A DNA stretch of 64,000 nt, from the NCBI GenBank assembly GCA_038258425.1, contig JBBSPV010000004.1, positions 1 to 64,000 of the forward strand, written 5' to 3'. Numbering within the stretch: position 1 is the stretch's first letter; the number at the start of each line of letters is the position of its first letter. The position numbers and the translations under genes are program-made. The notes under the pieces were generated by a model. The model searched no databases and was not told where the DNA came from. It saw only the letters and a list, made by a program, of their open reading frames with translations. This document shows positions 48,875-57,054 of the stretch, piece by piece. This DNA comes from DATLGB01 sp038258425 (GTDB taxonomy: Bacteria > Actinomycetota > Thermoleophilia > Solirubrobacterales > Solirubrobacteraceae).

Positions 48875-50023
48875 ATGCCGTCCGAGAATGAGATCCGCGA
48901 GGCGCTGAAGGCCGTCATCGACCCCGAGCTGCGCAAGGACATCGTCGAGCTCGACATGGTCCGCTCGATCGACATCCACGCCAACGGCGTCGTCGACGTC
49001 ATGGTGTCGCTGACGACCGCCGGCTGCCCCATCCGCAACCACTTCCAGGACGCCGTGCGCCAGTCCGTGAGCGCGCTGGACGGCGTTCACGGCGTCAACG
49101 TGAGCTTCGACGTCCTCGACGACGGCCAGAAGGCGGCGCTGCAGAAGAAGCTCGGCCGTCCCGGCGGGCTGCCCGACGGCGCCCTCGCCCAGGTCGCCAA
49201 CGTCATCTGCGTCGGCTCGGGCAAGGGCGGCGTCGGCAAGTCCTCCGTGACGGCCAACCTCGCCATGGCGCTGGCCGCCGAGGGCAAGCAGGTCGGCATC
49301 CTCGACGCCGACGTCTGGGGCTACTCCATCCCGCGCATGTTCGGGCTCGGCGCGGACCGGCCGGACGTCTCGGCGGAGCGCAAGATCCTGCCGCCCGTCC
49401 AGTACGGCGTGAAGGTCATGTCCATCGGCTTCTTCCTCGACGAGGACGCCGCCGTCGTCTGGCGCGGGCCCATGCTCCACAAGGCCCTCACGCAGTTCCT
49501 CGAGGACGTGGCCTGGGGCCAGCTGGACTACCTGCTCGTCGACCTGCCGCCCGGGACCGGCGACGTCTCCATGACGATCGCCCAGTTGCTGCCGCAGGCG
49601 AAGTTCCTCATCGTCACGACGCCACAGGCGACGGCCCAGAAGGTCGCGCGCCGGTCGGCCGAGATGGCCGACAAGGTCAACCTCGAGATCGCCGGCGTCG
49701 TCGAGAACATGTCCGGGTTCACCACACCGGGCGGCGAGCGCTTCCCGATCTTCGGCGAGGGCGGCGGTCAGGAACTCGCAGACGAGCTCGGCGTGCCCCT
49801 GCTGGGCAGGGTGCCGCTCACCATGGCGCTGCGCGCGCAGGCCGACGCCGGCGTGCCGATCGTGGCCGAGGACCCCGACGAGCCGGCCGCCCAGGCCCTG
49901 CGCCAGACCGCGCGCGGGATCATCGCGATCACGCCGGTCGAGCTGCCCGTGCTCCAGGTCGTCGCCCCGGTCGAGCCCGAGCCGGTCAAGGCCGCGGGCA
50001 TGAGCCTGCCCATGGCCGGCTAG
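48875..50023 (+). CDS. mrp: Mrp/NBP35 family iron-sulfur carrier ATPase
   Basis: A 382-residue P-loop ATPase. An N-terminal MIP18 (DUF59) domain (IREALKAVIDPELRKDIVEL to TAGCPIRNHFQD) precedes the ParA-like domain with deviant Walker A GKGGVGKSS, LDADVWGYS and DLPPGTGDV. The family moves or assembles Fe-S clusters in the cytoplasm. The C-terminal CxxC pair that holds the cluster in many members is absent (ENMSGFTTPGGERF), as I recall for actinobacterial homologues. The ferredoxin gene lies convergently just beyond a terminator. Confidence 0.9.
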   Translation: MPSENEIREALKAVIDPELRKDIVELDMVRSIDIHANGVVDVMVSLTTAGCPIRNHFQDAVRQSVSALDGVHGVNVSFDVLDDGQKAALQKKLGRPGGLPDGALAQVANVICVGSGKGGVGKSSVTANLAMALAAEGKQVGILDADVWGYSIPRMFGLGADRPDVSAERKILPPVQYGVKVMSIGFFLDEDAAVVWRGPMLHKALTQFLEDVAWGQLDYLLVDLPPGTGDVSMTIAQLLPQAKFLIVTTPQATAQKVARRSAEMADKVNLEIAGVVENMSGFTTPGGERFPIFGEGGGQELADELGVPLLGRVPLTMALRAQADAGVPIVAEDPDEPAAQALRQTARGIIAITPVELPVLQVVAPVEPEPVKAAGMSLPMAG

Positions 50024-50036
50024 CCACGCTCGCTCC

Positions 50037-50062
50037 CGCTCGGCGCTTGCGCGCGCCGAGCG
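50037..50062. terminator. Bidirectional terminator between mrp and ferredoxin
   Basis: CGCTCGGCGC (50037-50046) and GCGCCGAGCG (50053-50062) form a perfect 10-bp stem around a 6-nt loop between two convergent genes. Confidence 0.7.
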
Positions 50063-50074
50063 CCCCCCGCGGGA

Positions 50075-50338
50075 CTACGCGTTCTTGAAGTGGTCCGCGT
50101 TGACCTGGATGTACTTCGACCACTCGTCGGGCACCTGGTCCTCGGCGAAGCAGGCGTCCACCGGGCAGGCCTCGACGCACGCGTCGCAGTCGATGCACTC
50201 CTCCGGGTCGATGTAGAGCATCTCGACCTTGTCGTAGTCGGGCTCGTCGGGAGTCGGGTGGATGCAGTCGACCGGGCACACCTCCACGCAGGAGTTGTCC
50301 TTGGTGCCGATGCAGGGCTCGGTGATCACATAGGCCAT
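50075..50338 (-). CDS. fdxA: 7Fe ferredoxin
   Basis: An 87-residue ferredoxin of the actinobacterial FdxA type. The N-terminal cluster region CIGTKDNSCVEVCPVDCIH binds a 3Fe-4S centre (with a fourth ligand from the second set), and CIDCDACVEACPVD binds 4Fe-4S. The acidic middle (HPTPDEPDYDKVEMLYIDPE) and the tail are family-typical. It carries electrons, for example to cytochromes P450 or 2-oxoacid oxidoreductases, none of which is nearby. It is convergent with mrp. Confidence 0.95.
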   Translation of the reverse strand: MAYVITEPCIGTKDNSCVEVCPVDCIHPTPDEPDYDKVEMLYIDPEECIDCDACVEACPVDACFAEDQVPDEWSKYIQVNADHFKNA

Positions 50339-50389
50339 GGTCTCCTCATCTTCGCAGAGGCGGCCGCCTCACCGGTGCCCGCCTCGCCG

Positions 50390-51551
50390 TCACGACCGCC
50401 CGCCGGCGGGCGCGGCCTCGGCCGTGGACCCCGGGGAGACGCTCGGGTCGCCCGCCTCCACGTGGTAGTCGGCCGGCTGCGTGGCGTCGAGGCCGTCGTC
50501 GGAGCGGTGCAGCGCCCGCAGGATTGCCGTTGCGGCCGCCGCGACGACCACGTTGACGAGCAGGGCGAGGATGCCGGTGTAGATCGTCAGCGTCGTGTCG
50601 ATCCCGAGGTTCGACAGGGCGTACTGCGAGCCGCCGAAGTGGGCCTTGCCCGTCGTCGCGTTCGGCGTGTCGTAGAGCATCCACAGCCCCGCCGCGAGCC
50701 CGGCGATCAGCCCGGCCAGCAGGGCCTGACCGTGGAACCAGCGGGTGAAGAGGCCGAACACGATCGGCGGGAGCGTCATGAGGATGACCACGCCACCGAT
50801 CAGCTGCAGGTCGATCGAGAACTGCGGGTCGAGCACGAGGATGACCGCCACGGCGCCCGCCCTGACCACGAGCGACGTGAGCTTGGCCACGCGCGCCTCC
50901 TCCCGCCGGGGTGGCCTCCGGCTTGAGGAACTCCTTGTCGACGTTGCGGGTGAACAGGTTGGCCGCCGCGATCGACATGATCGCCGCCGGCACGAGCGCG
51001 CCGATCGCGATCGCCGCGAAGGCCACCCCGGCGAACCAGTCGGGGAACATCTGGTCGAAGAGGAGCGGCACGACGGTGTTGACGTCGGGGTTGCCCTGCC
51101 TCGATGCCCGCGAGCTGCAGGGCGATGTAGGGCATGGTGGCCACGATCCCGACGACGGCCACGGCGAGGGCGAGGCTGCCGGAGCCCGTGCGTCCGCGGA
51201 CGAAGTCGGCGGGCGTCACGTAGCCGTGGCGGTGCGCGACCGACCACAGGCGCGGGGCCACGAGGAGCACCAGCGGGTAGACCACGATCGTGTAGGGCAG
51301 GGCGAAGAACCCCAGCGCCCCGGCGCCGAACATCAGTGCGGGCACGGCGACGAACGTGTAGGCCGTGTAGAGGTCGCCCCCGACGAGGAACCACGTGACC
51401 ACACCGCCGAACTTGCGGCCGCCGAGGCCCACTCGTCGAGGTGCTCGAGGTCGGCGGCGCGGCGCCAGCGCGCGGCGAGGAAGCCGACCAACGTGACCAG
51501 CGCAAAGAGCGCGATGAAGACGGCGAGTGCGACGCCGTTGACCCCGTCCAT
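50390..51551 (-). pseudogene. Sodium:solute symporter (SSS family) with three frameshifts
   Basis: Read in one frame this is broken, but three frame changes restore a continuous symporter. It starts VALAVFIALFALVTLVGFLA, continues FGGVVTWFLVGGDLYTAYTF, YIALQLAGIEAG, then VVPLLFDQMFPDWFAGVAFA, IMSIAAANLFTRNVDKEF, and ends in a frame with VVILMTLPPIVFGLFTRWF and a cytoplasmic tail. The breaks are near 51430 (one G missing), 51105 (one extra G) and 50905 (one extra G), all in GGG runs on the coding strand. This is either a decayed gene or three homopolymer sequencing errors. Its ATG shares a base with the DUF3311 stop, a known pairing for monocarboxylate/solute symporters. Confidence 0.8.
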
Positions 51552-51823
51552 CAGCGCTTGCCCTTGGTCGCGCGGTAGACGATCAGCGTGCAGGCCACGC
51601 TGATGGGGACCCACAGCAGCTGGTACCAGTAGAAGAACGGGAAGCCGGCGAGCTCGGGCTCGCGGACGTTGAAGATCGGCGGGATGAGCACGCCGAGCAG
51701 CGGCACGAGCAGCAGGAGGTTCACCGGCGGGACGGCGACCTTGCGCCGTGCCGCGTCCTGCGCCCGCGCGGGCGTCCCGTCGTCAGACCCTCCGGACACG
51801 CCACTCCTGTTCCGTGTGGACAC
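51551..51823 (-). CDS. DUF3311 small membrane protein, symporter partner
   Basis: A 90-residue protein with a charged N-terminus and two transmembrane helices (VNLLLLVPLLGVLIPPIFN and FFYWYQLLWVPISVACTLIV) separated by a FNVREPELAGFPF loop, the DUF3311 pattern. These small proteins are encoded just upstream of SSS-family symporters and are thought to be their accessory subunits. Here TGATG overlaps its stop with the symporter start. It is intact although the symporter is frameshifted. Confidence 0.85.
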   Translation of the reverse strand: MSTRNRSGVSGGSDDGTPARAQDAARRKVAVPPVNLLLLVPLLGVLIPPIFNVREPELAGFPFFYWYQLLWVPISVACTLIVYRATKGKR

Positions 51824-51894
51824 GCCGGGCGGCGGACACCCGGCCTGGCGGGGTGATGCCCGGTCGTGGAGGCTTTACATCCGCCCGTCGCGGG

Positions 51895-53313
51895 TCAGGG
51901 CGACGGCGGCCGGCGCTGCGCCCAGGGACGGGCGAGCTCGAGCTGGGCGGCGACCTGCAGCAGCGTGTCCTCGCCCAGCGGCGGCCCGACGAGCTGGACC
52001 GCGAGGGGCAGCCCGTCCTCGCCGAACCCGGCCGGGACGCTGACCGCCGGCTGCCCCGTGACGTTGAAGAGGCCGCCGAAGGGGACGAAGGCCGTCGCCG
52101 CCTCGAAGGCGGCCATCGGCGGCTCCAGGGTGCCGCGGATCGCCCCGATCGCCGGCGGCCGCTGCGACAGCGCGGGGGTGAGCAGGACGTCGAAGCCGCT
52201 CCACAGCGCGACGGTGCGCCGGGCCAGCGCCTGGAGGCCGGCGACGGTCGCGAGGTACTCCGTCGAGGTGACGCCCGCGGCGTGCGCGACCATGGCCCGG
52301 CTGAGCGGCTCGACGTCCTCGTCGCCGGCCGGCCGGCCGGCGAGCGCCTGGGCGTGCAGGTGGCCCAGGGCGACGTTGGCCGCGAAGGCGGTGAGGAAGA
52401 GCTCGACGCTCTCGGCCCCCGGCAGCACCCCCGGGAGCTCGTCCACCGCGTGCCCCGCCTCGGCGAGCGCCGCCGCGGTCTCCCGGACCGCCCGCTCGTG
52501 CTCGGGATGCAGCGGGGCGCCGAGCGGGTCGGCGACGGTGACCGCGATGCGCAGGGCGCCGGGGGCGCGCCGCACCGCGGCCGACCAGGGACGCGTGGGC
52601 GGCGGCGCCCAGGTGGCGTCGCCGACCGCGTAGCCGGCCAGCGCGTCGAGCGCCGCGGCCGTGTCGAGCACCGTCCGGCTCAGGACCCCGTCGCAGATGA
52701 GGAAGGAGTCGCCCGAGTCCGGGCCGCGGGAGATGCGTCCGCGGCTCGGCTTGAGGCCAACGAGTCCGCAGCAGGCGGCCGGGATCCGCAGTGAGCCGCC
52801 GCCGTCGTTGCCGTGGGCGATCGGCAGCATCCCGGAGGCCACGGCGGTTCCGGCGCCGCCGGAGGAGCCGCCCGGCGTCCGCGCCGGATCCCACGGGTTG
52901 CGGGCCGGGCCGTGGGCAACGGGCTCCGTGGTGGGCAGGATGCCGAACTCCGGTGTCTTGGTCGCCCCGACGATCACGAAGCCCTCCGCGCGCAGCCGCC
53001 GCACGAGGTGGGCGTCGTGGTCGGCCCGGTGCCCGGCCAGCAGCCGCGAGCCGTAGTCCATGATGAGGCCCTCGGCGGGCGTGTTGGCCTTGATCGCGAC
53101 AGGCACGCCCGCGAACACGCGGCGGTCCTGCGGCCCGATCGCCCGGGCGGCCTCGAGCGCGCGGTCCCCGTCAACGTCGACGAAGGCGCCCAGCCCGGGG
53201 TCGGCGGCCTCGATGCGCCGCAGCGCGGTCTCGACGGCCTCCTCCGGCGTGACCTGGCCCTCGCGCAGCAGCGCGCCGGTCTCCACGGCTGAGAGGAACG
53301 CGAGCTCGTCCAT
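51895..53313 (-). CDS. Amidase (amidase signature family)
   Basis: A 472-residue amidase-signature enzyme hydrolysing an amide bond. The Ser-cisSer-Lys triad is visible: Lys in GVPVAIKANTP, cis-Ser in TPGGSSGGAGTAVASG and the nucleophile in NDGGGSLRIPAACCGLVGLK. The C-terminal PFGGLFNVTGQPAVSVP is family-typical. It is not part of a gatCAB cluster, so it probably acts on small amides. The start ATG 53313 follows TAGCCT by 11 nt. Confidence 0.9.
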   Translation of the reverse strand: MDELAFLSAVETGALLREGQVTPEEAVETALRRIEAADPGLGAFVDVDGDRALEAARAIGPQDRRVFAGVPVAIKANTPAEGLIMDYGSRLLAGHRADHDAHLVRRLRAEGFVIVGATKTPEFGILPTTEPVAHGPARNPWDPARTPGGSSGGAGTAVASGMLPIAHGNDGGGSLRIPAACCGLVGLKPSRGRISRGPDSGDSFLICDGVLSRTVLDTAAALDALAGYAVGDATWAPPPTRPWSAAVRRAPGALRIAVTVADPLGAPLHPEHERAVRETAAALAEAGHAVDELPGVLPGAESVELFLTAFAANVALGHLHAQALAGRPAGDEDVEPLSRAMVAHAAGVTSTEYLATVAGLQALARRTVALWSGFDVLLTPALSQRPPAIGAIRGTLEPPMAAFEAATAFVPFGGLFNVTGQPAVSVPAGFGEDGLPLAVQLVGPPLGEDTLLQVAAQLELARPWAQRRPPSP

Positions 53314-53324
53314 CCGTCGGCGCC

Positions 53325-53334
53325 AGGCTACCCA
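53325..53334. promoter_or_regulatory. Head-to-head -10 elements between amidase and citrate synthase genes
   Basis: Minus-strand TAGCCT (53325-53330) is 11 nt from the amidase ATG. Plus-strand TACCCA (53329-53334) shares its TA and would give a 40-nt leader with GAAAGG before citrate synthase. Confidence 0.4.
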
Positions 53335-53379
53335 TGCGCGACACTGTGGCCGCCCCCCTGCAGAAAGGCCTCACCCACC

Positions 53380-54450
53380 ATGTCCGAGGACGTCCAGTCC
53401 GGCCTCGAAGGCGTCGTCGCCTTCGCCACGGAGATCGCCGAGCCCGACCGCGCCGGCGGCGCTCTGCGCTACCGGGGCTACGACATCGAGGACCTCGTCG
53501 GCCGGGTGCCGTTCGAGCAGGTGTGGGGGCTGCTCGTCGACGGGACCTTCGAGCCCGGGCTGCCGCCCGCCCAGCCCCATCCGCTGCACTTCCGCTCCGG
53601 CGATCCGCGCGTCGACGCCCAGGCGGCCCTGGCGCTGCTCGGCCCGGAGTGGGGGATGCGCCCCGTGATCGACATCACGGACACCCAGGCCCGAGACGAT
53701 CTCGCCCGCGCGTCAGTCATGGCGCTCTCCTTCGTGGCCCAGTCCGCGCGCGGCACCGGTCGCCCGCCCGTGCCGCAGACGGAGGTCGACAGGGCGTCCT
53801 CGATCCCCGAGCGCTTCCTCATCCGCTGGCGCGGCGAGGCCGACCCGAACCACGTCAAGGCCATCGACGCCTACTGGATCTCGGCCGCCGAGCACGGGAT
53901 GAACGCCTCGACCTTCACCGCCCGGGTGATCACCTCGACGGGCGCCGACGTCGCGGCGGCGCTGTCGGGCGCGGTCGGCGCGCTGTCGGGTCCGCTGCAC
54001 GGCGGCGCCCCGAGCCGGGTGCTCAGGATGCTCGACGACGTGGCGGCCGCCGGCGACGCCGATCGCTACGTCAAGGACGCGCTGGACCGCGGGGAGCGGC
54101 TCATGGGCTTCGGTCACCGCGTCTACCGCGCCGAGGACCCGCGGGCGCGCGTGCTGCGGCGCACGGCCAAGGAGATCGGCGCCCCGCGCGTCGAGGTGGC
54201 CGAGGCGCTCGAGACCGCCGCCCTGGCCGAGTTGGCGGCGCGCCGGCCGGACCGGGTGCTGGCCACGAACGTCGAGTTCTGGTCGGCCGTGGTGCTCGAC
54301 TACGCCGACGTCCCGGCCAACCTCTTCACGCCGATGTTCGCCTCCGCCCGCGTCGCGGGCTGGTCGGCGCACATCCTCGAGCAGAAGCGCGAGGGTCGCC
54401 TGATCCGGCCCTCGGCGAAGTACGTCGGGCCGGCGCCGCGGTCGCTCTAG
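53380..54450 (+). CDS. Citrate synthase family protein
   Basis: A 356-residue citrate/2-methylcitrate synthase. Catalytic regions are SAAEHGMNASTFTARV (His), GPLHGGAPSRVL (His) and MGFGHRVYRAEDPRA (His/Arg), with the late Asp region YADVPANLF. The length and the N-terminal GGALRYRGYDIEDLVG resemble the short actinobacterial and thermophilic type, which can use oxaloacetate with acetyl- or propionyl-CoA. It feeds the TCA cycle. GAAAGG precedes ATG 53380. The VOC gene follows 14 bases after its stop. Confidence 0.9.
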   Translation: MSEDVQSGLEGVVAFATEIAEPDRAGGALRYRGYDIEDLVGRVPFEQVWGLLVDGTFEPGLPPAQPHPLHFRSGDPRVDAQAALALLGPEWGMRPVIDITDTQARDDLARASVMALSFVAQSARGTGRPPVPQTEVDRASSIPERFLIRWRGEADPNHVKAIDAYWISAAEHGMNASTFTARVITSTGADVAAALSGAVGALSGPLHGGAPSRVLRMLDDVAAAGDADRYVKDALDRGERLMGFGHRVYRAEDPRARVLRRTAKEIGAPRVEVAEALETAALAELAARRPDRVLATNVEFWSAVVLDYADVPANLFTPMFASARVAGWSAHILEQKREGRLIRPSAKYVGPAPRSL

Positions 54451-54463
54451 CCGGGCCGGGCTC

Positions 54464-54859
54464 GTGGCGCACCTCCAGCTGATCGCGATCGTCGTCGACG
54501 ACTACGACTCCGCCGTCACCTTCTTCGTCGGCGCCCTGGGCTTCGAACTCGTGGAGGACTCGCCGGCGCTGACGAACGACGGACGCCCGAAGCGGTGGGT
54601 CGTGGTCCGTCCGCCCGGGGCGCAGACCGGTGTGCTGCTCGCCCGCGCGGACGGCGACCGGCAGGCCGCGGTGGTCGGCGACCAGGTCACGGGCAGGGTG
54701 GGCTTCTTCCTCGAGGTCGACGACTTCGACCGCGAGCACGAGCGCATGGTCGACGCCGGGGTCGAGTTCCTCACCGTCCCGCGCGACGAGCCCTACGGCC
54801 GTGTCGCGGTGTTCCTCGACGTCGCCGGCAACCGCTGGGACCTGCTCCAACCGGCCTGA
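54464..54859 (+). CDS. VOC family (glyoxalase/dioxygenase-fold) protein
   Basis: A 131-residue two-module VOC protein: LQLIAIVVDDYDSAVTFFVG, LGFELVEDSP, then GFFLEVDDFDREHERMVDAG and VAVFLDVAGNRWDLLQP. The first metal-ligand position is Gln or Ile instead of His (HLQLIAIVV), while the final Asp is kept. Metal use is thus uncertain, and it may be a binding or resistance protein. It starts at GTG 54464 and is probably co-transcribed with citrate synthase. A strong terminator follows. Confidence 0.8.
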   Translation: MAHLQLIAIVVDDYDSAVTFFVGALGFELVEDSPALTNDGRPKRWVVVRPPGAQTGVLLARADGDRQAAVVGDQVTGRVGFFLEVDDFDREHERMVDAGVEFLTVPRDEPYGRVAVFLDVAGNRWDLLQPA

Positions 54860-54864
54860 ACGAC

Positions 54865-54892
54865 CGAGGGCCCCGCAGAAGCGGGGCCCTCG
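54865..54892. terminator. Bidirectional terminator between VOC gene and groEL
   Basis: A perfect 12-bp stem, CGAGGGCCCCGC with GCGGGGCCCTCG, closes an AGAA tetraloop, 5 bases after the VOC stop. It separates two convergent operons. Confidence 0.85.
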
Positions 54893-54962
54893 ACGTGACG
54901 TCGTCCGCAGGTCCGAGCTTGCGAGGACCGGAGGACGAAACCCGTACTGGAGCGGGTGCTTC

Positions 54963-56594
54963 CTACATCATCCCCGACATGTCGGGCATGCCGCCGCCGC
55001 CGCCGCCCCCGCTGTTCTCCTCGGGCACCTCGGCGACGATCGCCTCGGTGGTGAGGATGTTCTTGGCGATCGACGCCGCGTTCTGCAGCGCGGAGCGCGT
55101 CACCATGGCCGGGTCAATGACCCCGGCGTCGACCAGGTCGACCATCTCGCCGGTGGCGGCGTTGAGGCCGTTGTTGCCGGACGACTGCCGGACCTCGTTG
55201 ACGACCACGGAGCCCTCGAGCCCCGCGTTCTCGGAGATCTGCCGGAGCGGCTCCTCGAGCGCACGCAGGATGATGCGCGCGCCCGTCTTGACGTCGTCCT
55301 CGACGAACTGGTCGAGGTCGATGGACTGCGTCGCGCGCAGCAGCGCTACGCCGCCGCCCGCCACGATGCCCTCCTCGAGGGCCGCGCGGGTCGCCTGCAG
55401 CGCGTCCTCGACGCGGTGCTTCTTCTCCTTCATCTCCGTCTCGGTGGCCGCGCCGACCTTTACGACGGCGACGCCGCCGGAGAGCTTGGCGAGGCGCTCC
55501 TGGAGCTTCTCCCGATCGAAGTCGGAGTCGGTGTTCTCGATCTCCGTCTTGATCTGGGCGATCCGGCCCTTGATGGCGTCCGAGTCGCCGTTGCCGTCGA
55601 CGATCGTCGTCGTGTCCTTCGCGACGACGACGCGGCGGGCGCGCCCGAGCTGCGACATCTGCGTGTTCTCGAGCTTGAGGCCCATCTCCTCGGTGATGAC
55701 CTCGCCGCCCGTGAGGATGGCGATGTCCTCGAGCATCCGCTTGCGGCGGTCCCCGAAGCCCGGAGCCTTGACCGCGACGCCCGTGAAGGTGCCGCGCAGC
55801 TTGTTGACCACCAGGGTCGCGAGGGACTCGCCCTCGACGTCCTCGGCGATGATCAGCAGCGACTTGCCGGACTGGATGACCTGCTCGAGCACCGGCAGCA
55901 CGTCGCGGACGGAGCCGATCTTGGAGTTGGCGATGAGGATGTAGGGGTCCTCGAGCGTCGCCTCCATGCGGTCCTGGTCCGTGACCATGTACGGCGAGAT
56001 GTAGCCCTTGTCGAACTGCATGCCCTCGGTGAACTCGAGGTCCATGCCGAACGTCTGGCCCTCCTCGACGTTGACCACGCCGTCCTTGCCGACCTTGTCG
56101 ATGGCATCGGCGATGACGTCGCCGATGTCCTCGTCACCGGCGGAGATGGTCGCCACGCGGGCGATCTGGTCCTTGCCGCTGATCTCGGTCGACTGACCGG
56201 CGATGTTCTCCACCACGGCGTCGACGGCCTGCTCGATGCCACGCTTGAGCGCGAGCGGGTTGGCGCCGGCGGTGACGTTCTTGAGGCCCTGGCGGACGAT
56301 CGCCTGGGCGAGCACGGTGGCCGTCGTCGTGCCGTCGCCGGCGACGTCGTTGGTGGCCGTCGCGACCTCGCGGACGAGCTGGGCGCCCTGGTTCTGGAAG
56401 ACGTCCTCCACCTCGATCTCACGAGCGATGGTCACACCGTCGTTCGTGATCGTGGGGGCGCCGAACTTCTTGTCGAGGACGACGTAGCGGCCGCGCGGGC
56501 CGAGCGTCACCTTGACGGCGTTGGCGACCGCGTCGACACCCTGCTCGAGAGCCTTGCGGGCGTCGACATCGTACTTGAGTTCCTTGTGAGCCAT
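54963..56594 (-). CDS. groL: Chaperonin GroEL
   Basis: A 543-residue 60-kDa chaperonin that refolds proteins with GroES. It opens with KELKYDVDARKALEQGVDAV, then VKVTLGPRGRYVVLDKKFGA and the ATP-binding DGTTTATVLAQAI. The class signature is in AALEEGIVAGGGVALLRA. The C-terminal tail is the GroEL1-opposite type, Gly-Gly-Met repeats ending MPDMSGMM, not His-rich, so it is the housekeeping form. It lies 15 bases after groES in one HrcA/CIRCE-controlled operon. Confidence 0.97.
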   Translation of the reverse strand: MAHKELKYDVDARKALEQGVDAVANAVKVTLGPRGRYVVLDKKFGAPTITNDGVTIAREIEVEDVFQNQGAQLVREVATATNDVAGDGTTTATVLAQAIVRQGLKNVTAGANPLALKRGIEQAVDAVVENIAGQSTEISGKDQIARVATISAGDEDIGDVIADAIDKVGKDGVVNVEEGQTFGMDLEFTEGMQFDKGYISPYMVTDQDRMEATLEDPYILIANSKIGSVRDVLPVLEQVIQSGKSLLIIAEDVEGESLATLVVNKLRGTFTGVAVKAPGFGDRRKRMLEDIAILTGGEVITEEMGLKLENTQMSQLGRARRVVVAKDTTTIVDGNGDSDAIKGRIAQIKTEIENTDSDFDREKLQERLAKLSGGVAVVKVGAATETEMKEKKHRVEDALQATRAALEEGIVAGGGVALLRATQSIDLDQFVEDDVKTGARIILRALEEPLRQISENAGLEGSVVVNEVRQSSGNNGLNAATGEMVDLVDAGVIDPAMVTRSALQNAASIAKNILTTEAIVAEVPEENSGGGGGGGMPDMSGMM

Positions 56595-56609
56595 ATGGGT
56601 CTCCGTTTC

Positions 56610-56903
56610 CTAGGACTGGACCTTGGCGAGGACGTCGGACTCGCGCAGGACCAGCAGGTCCTCGCCGTCGACCTTGATCTCCGTCCCGCCGTACTTCGAG
56701 TAGAGGACCTCGTCGCCCTCGGCGACGTCGAGCGGAATGCGCTTCTCGCCCTCGTCGTCCCACTTGCCGTCGCCGACGGCGAGGACCTTGCCCTTCTGGG
56801 GCTTCTCCTTGGCGGTGTCGGGCAGGACGATGCCGCTGGCCGTCGTCTGCTCCTCCTCGACTGCCTGGACGATCAGCCGATCGCCGAGAGGCTTGAGCTT
56901 CAT
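56610..56903 (-). CDS. groS: Co-chaperonin GroES
   Basis: A 97-residue co-chaperonin, starting LKPLGDRLIVQAVEEEQTTA. It carries the mobile loop (TTASGIVLPDTAKEKPQKGK) that binds GroEL and the late VLYSKYGGTEIKVDGEDLLV signature. First gene of the groES-groEL operon. ATG 56903 is chosen where the family starts; GGAGG lies just upstream. Two CIRCE operators precede it. Confidence 0.97.
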   Translation of the reverse strand: MKLKPLGDRLIVQAVEEEQTTASGIVLPDTAKEKPQKGKVLAVGDGKWDDEGEKRIPLDVAEGDEVLYSKYGGTEIKVDGEDLLVLRESDVLAKVQS

Positions 56904-56945
56904 GGGACCTCCACTCCGGGGGTTGCTGTCAGTGCGTCGCGGCGT

Positions 56946-56972
56946 TTCGGCACTCTCGAGCGGAGAGTGCCA
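56946..56972 (-). promoter_or_regulatory. CIRCE operator 1 (HrcA site) of groES-groEL
   Basis: GGCACTC-N9-GAGTGCC lies at 56948-56970, just downstream of the expected transcription start. It matches the consensus TTAGCACTC-N9-GAGTGCTAA except at the outermost bases. Confidence 0.9.
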
Positions 56973-56987
56973 ACACCGACTCCGGCC

Positions 56988-57016
56988 CAGTGTAGAACAC
57001 TCCGGCGCCAGGTCAA
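56988..57016 (-). promoter_or_regulatory. groES-groEL promoter
   Basis: On the minus strand TTGACC (57011-57016), a 17-base spacer and TACACT (56988-56993) form a housekeeping promoter lying between the two CIRCE operators. Confidence 0.75.
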
Positions 57017-57022
57017 GCAACT

Positions 57023-57051
57023 CCTGGCACTCGCGAGATGGGAGTGCCAGG
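57023..57051 (-). promoter_or_regulatory. CIRCE operator 2 upstream of the groES promoter
   Basis: CCTGGCACTC-N9-GAGTGCCAGG is a perfect 10-bp inverted repeat centred on a CIRCE core. It sits between the ASCH stop codon and the -35 box. Confidence 0.9.
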
Positions 57052-57054
57052 CGG

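Noticed and set aside
50390..51551. Selenoprotein or programmed frameshift as the explanation for the broken symporter
   Set aside because: The breaks are single-base indels in G runs, not in-frame UGA codons, and no slippery-site or SECIS-like structure was seen.
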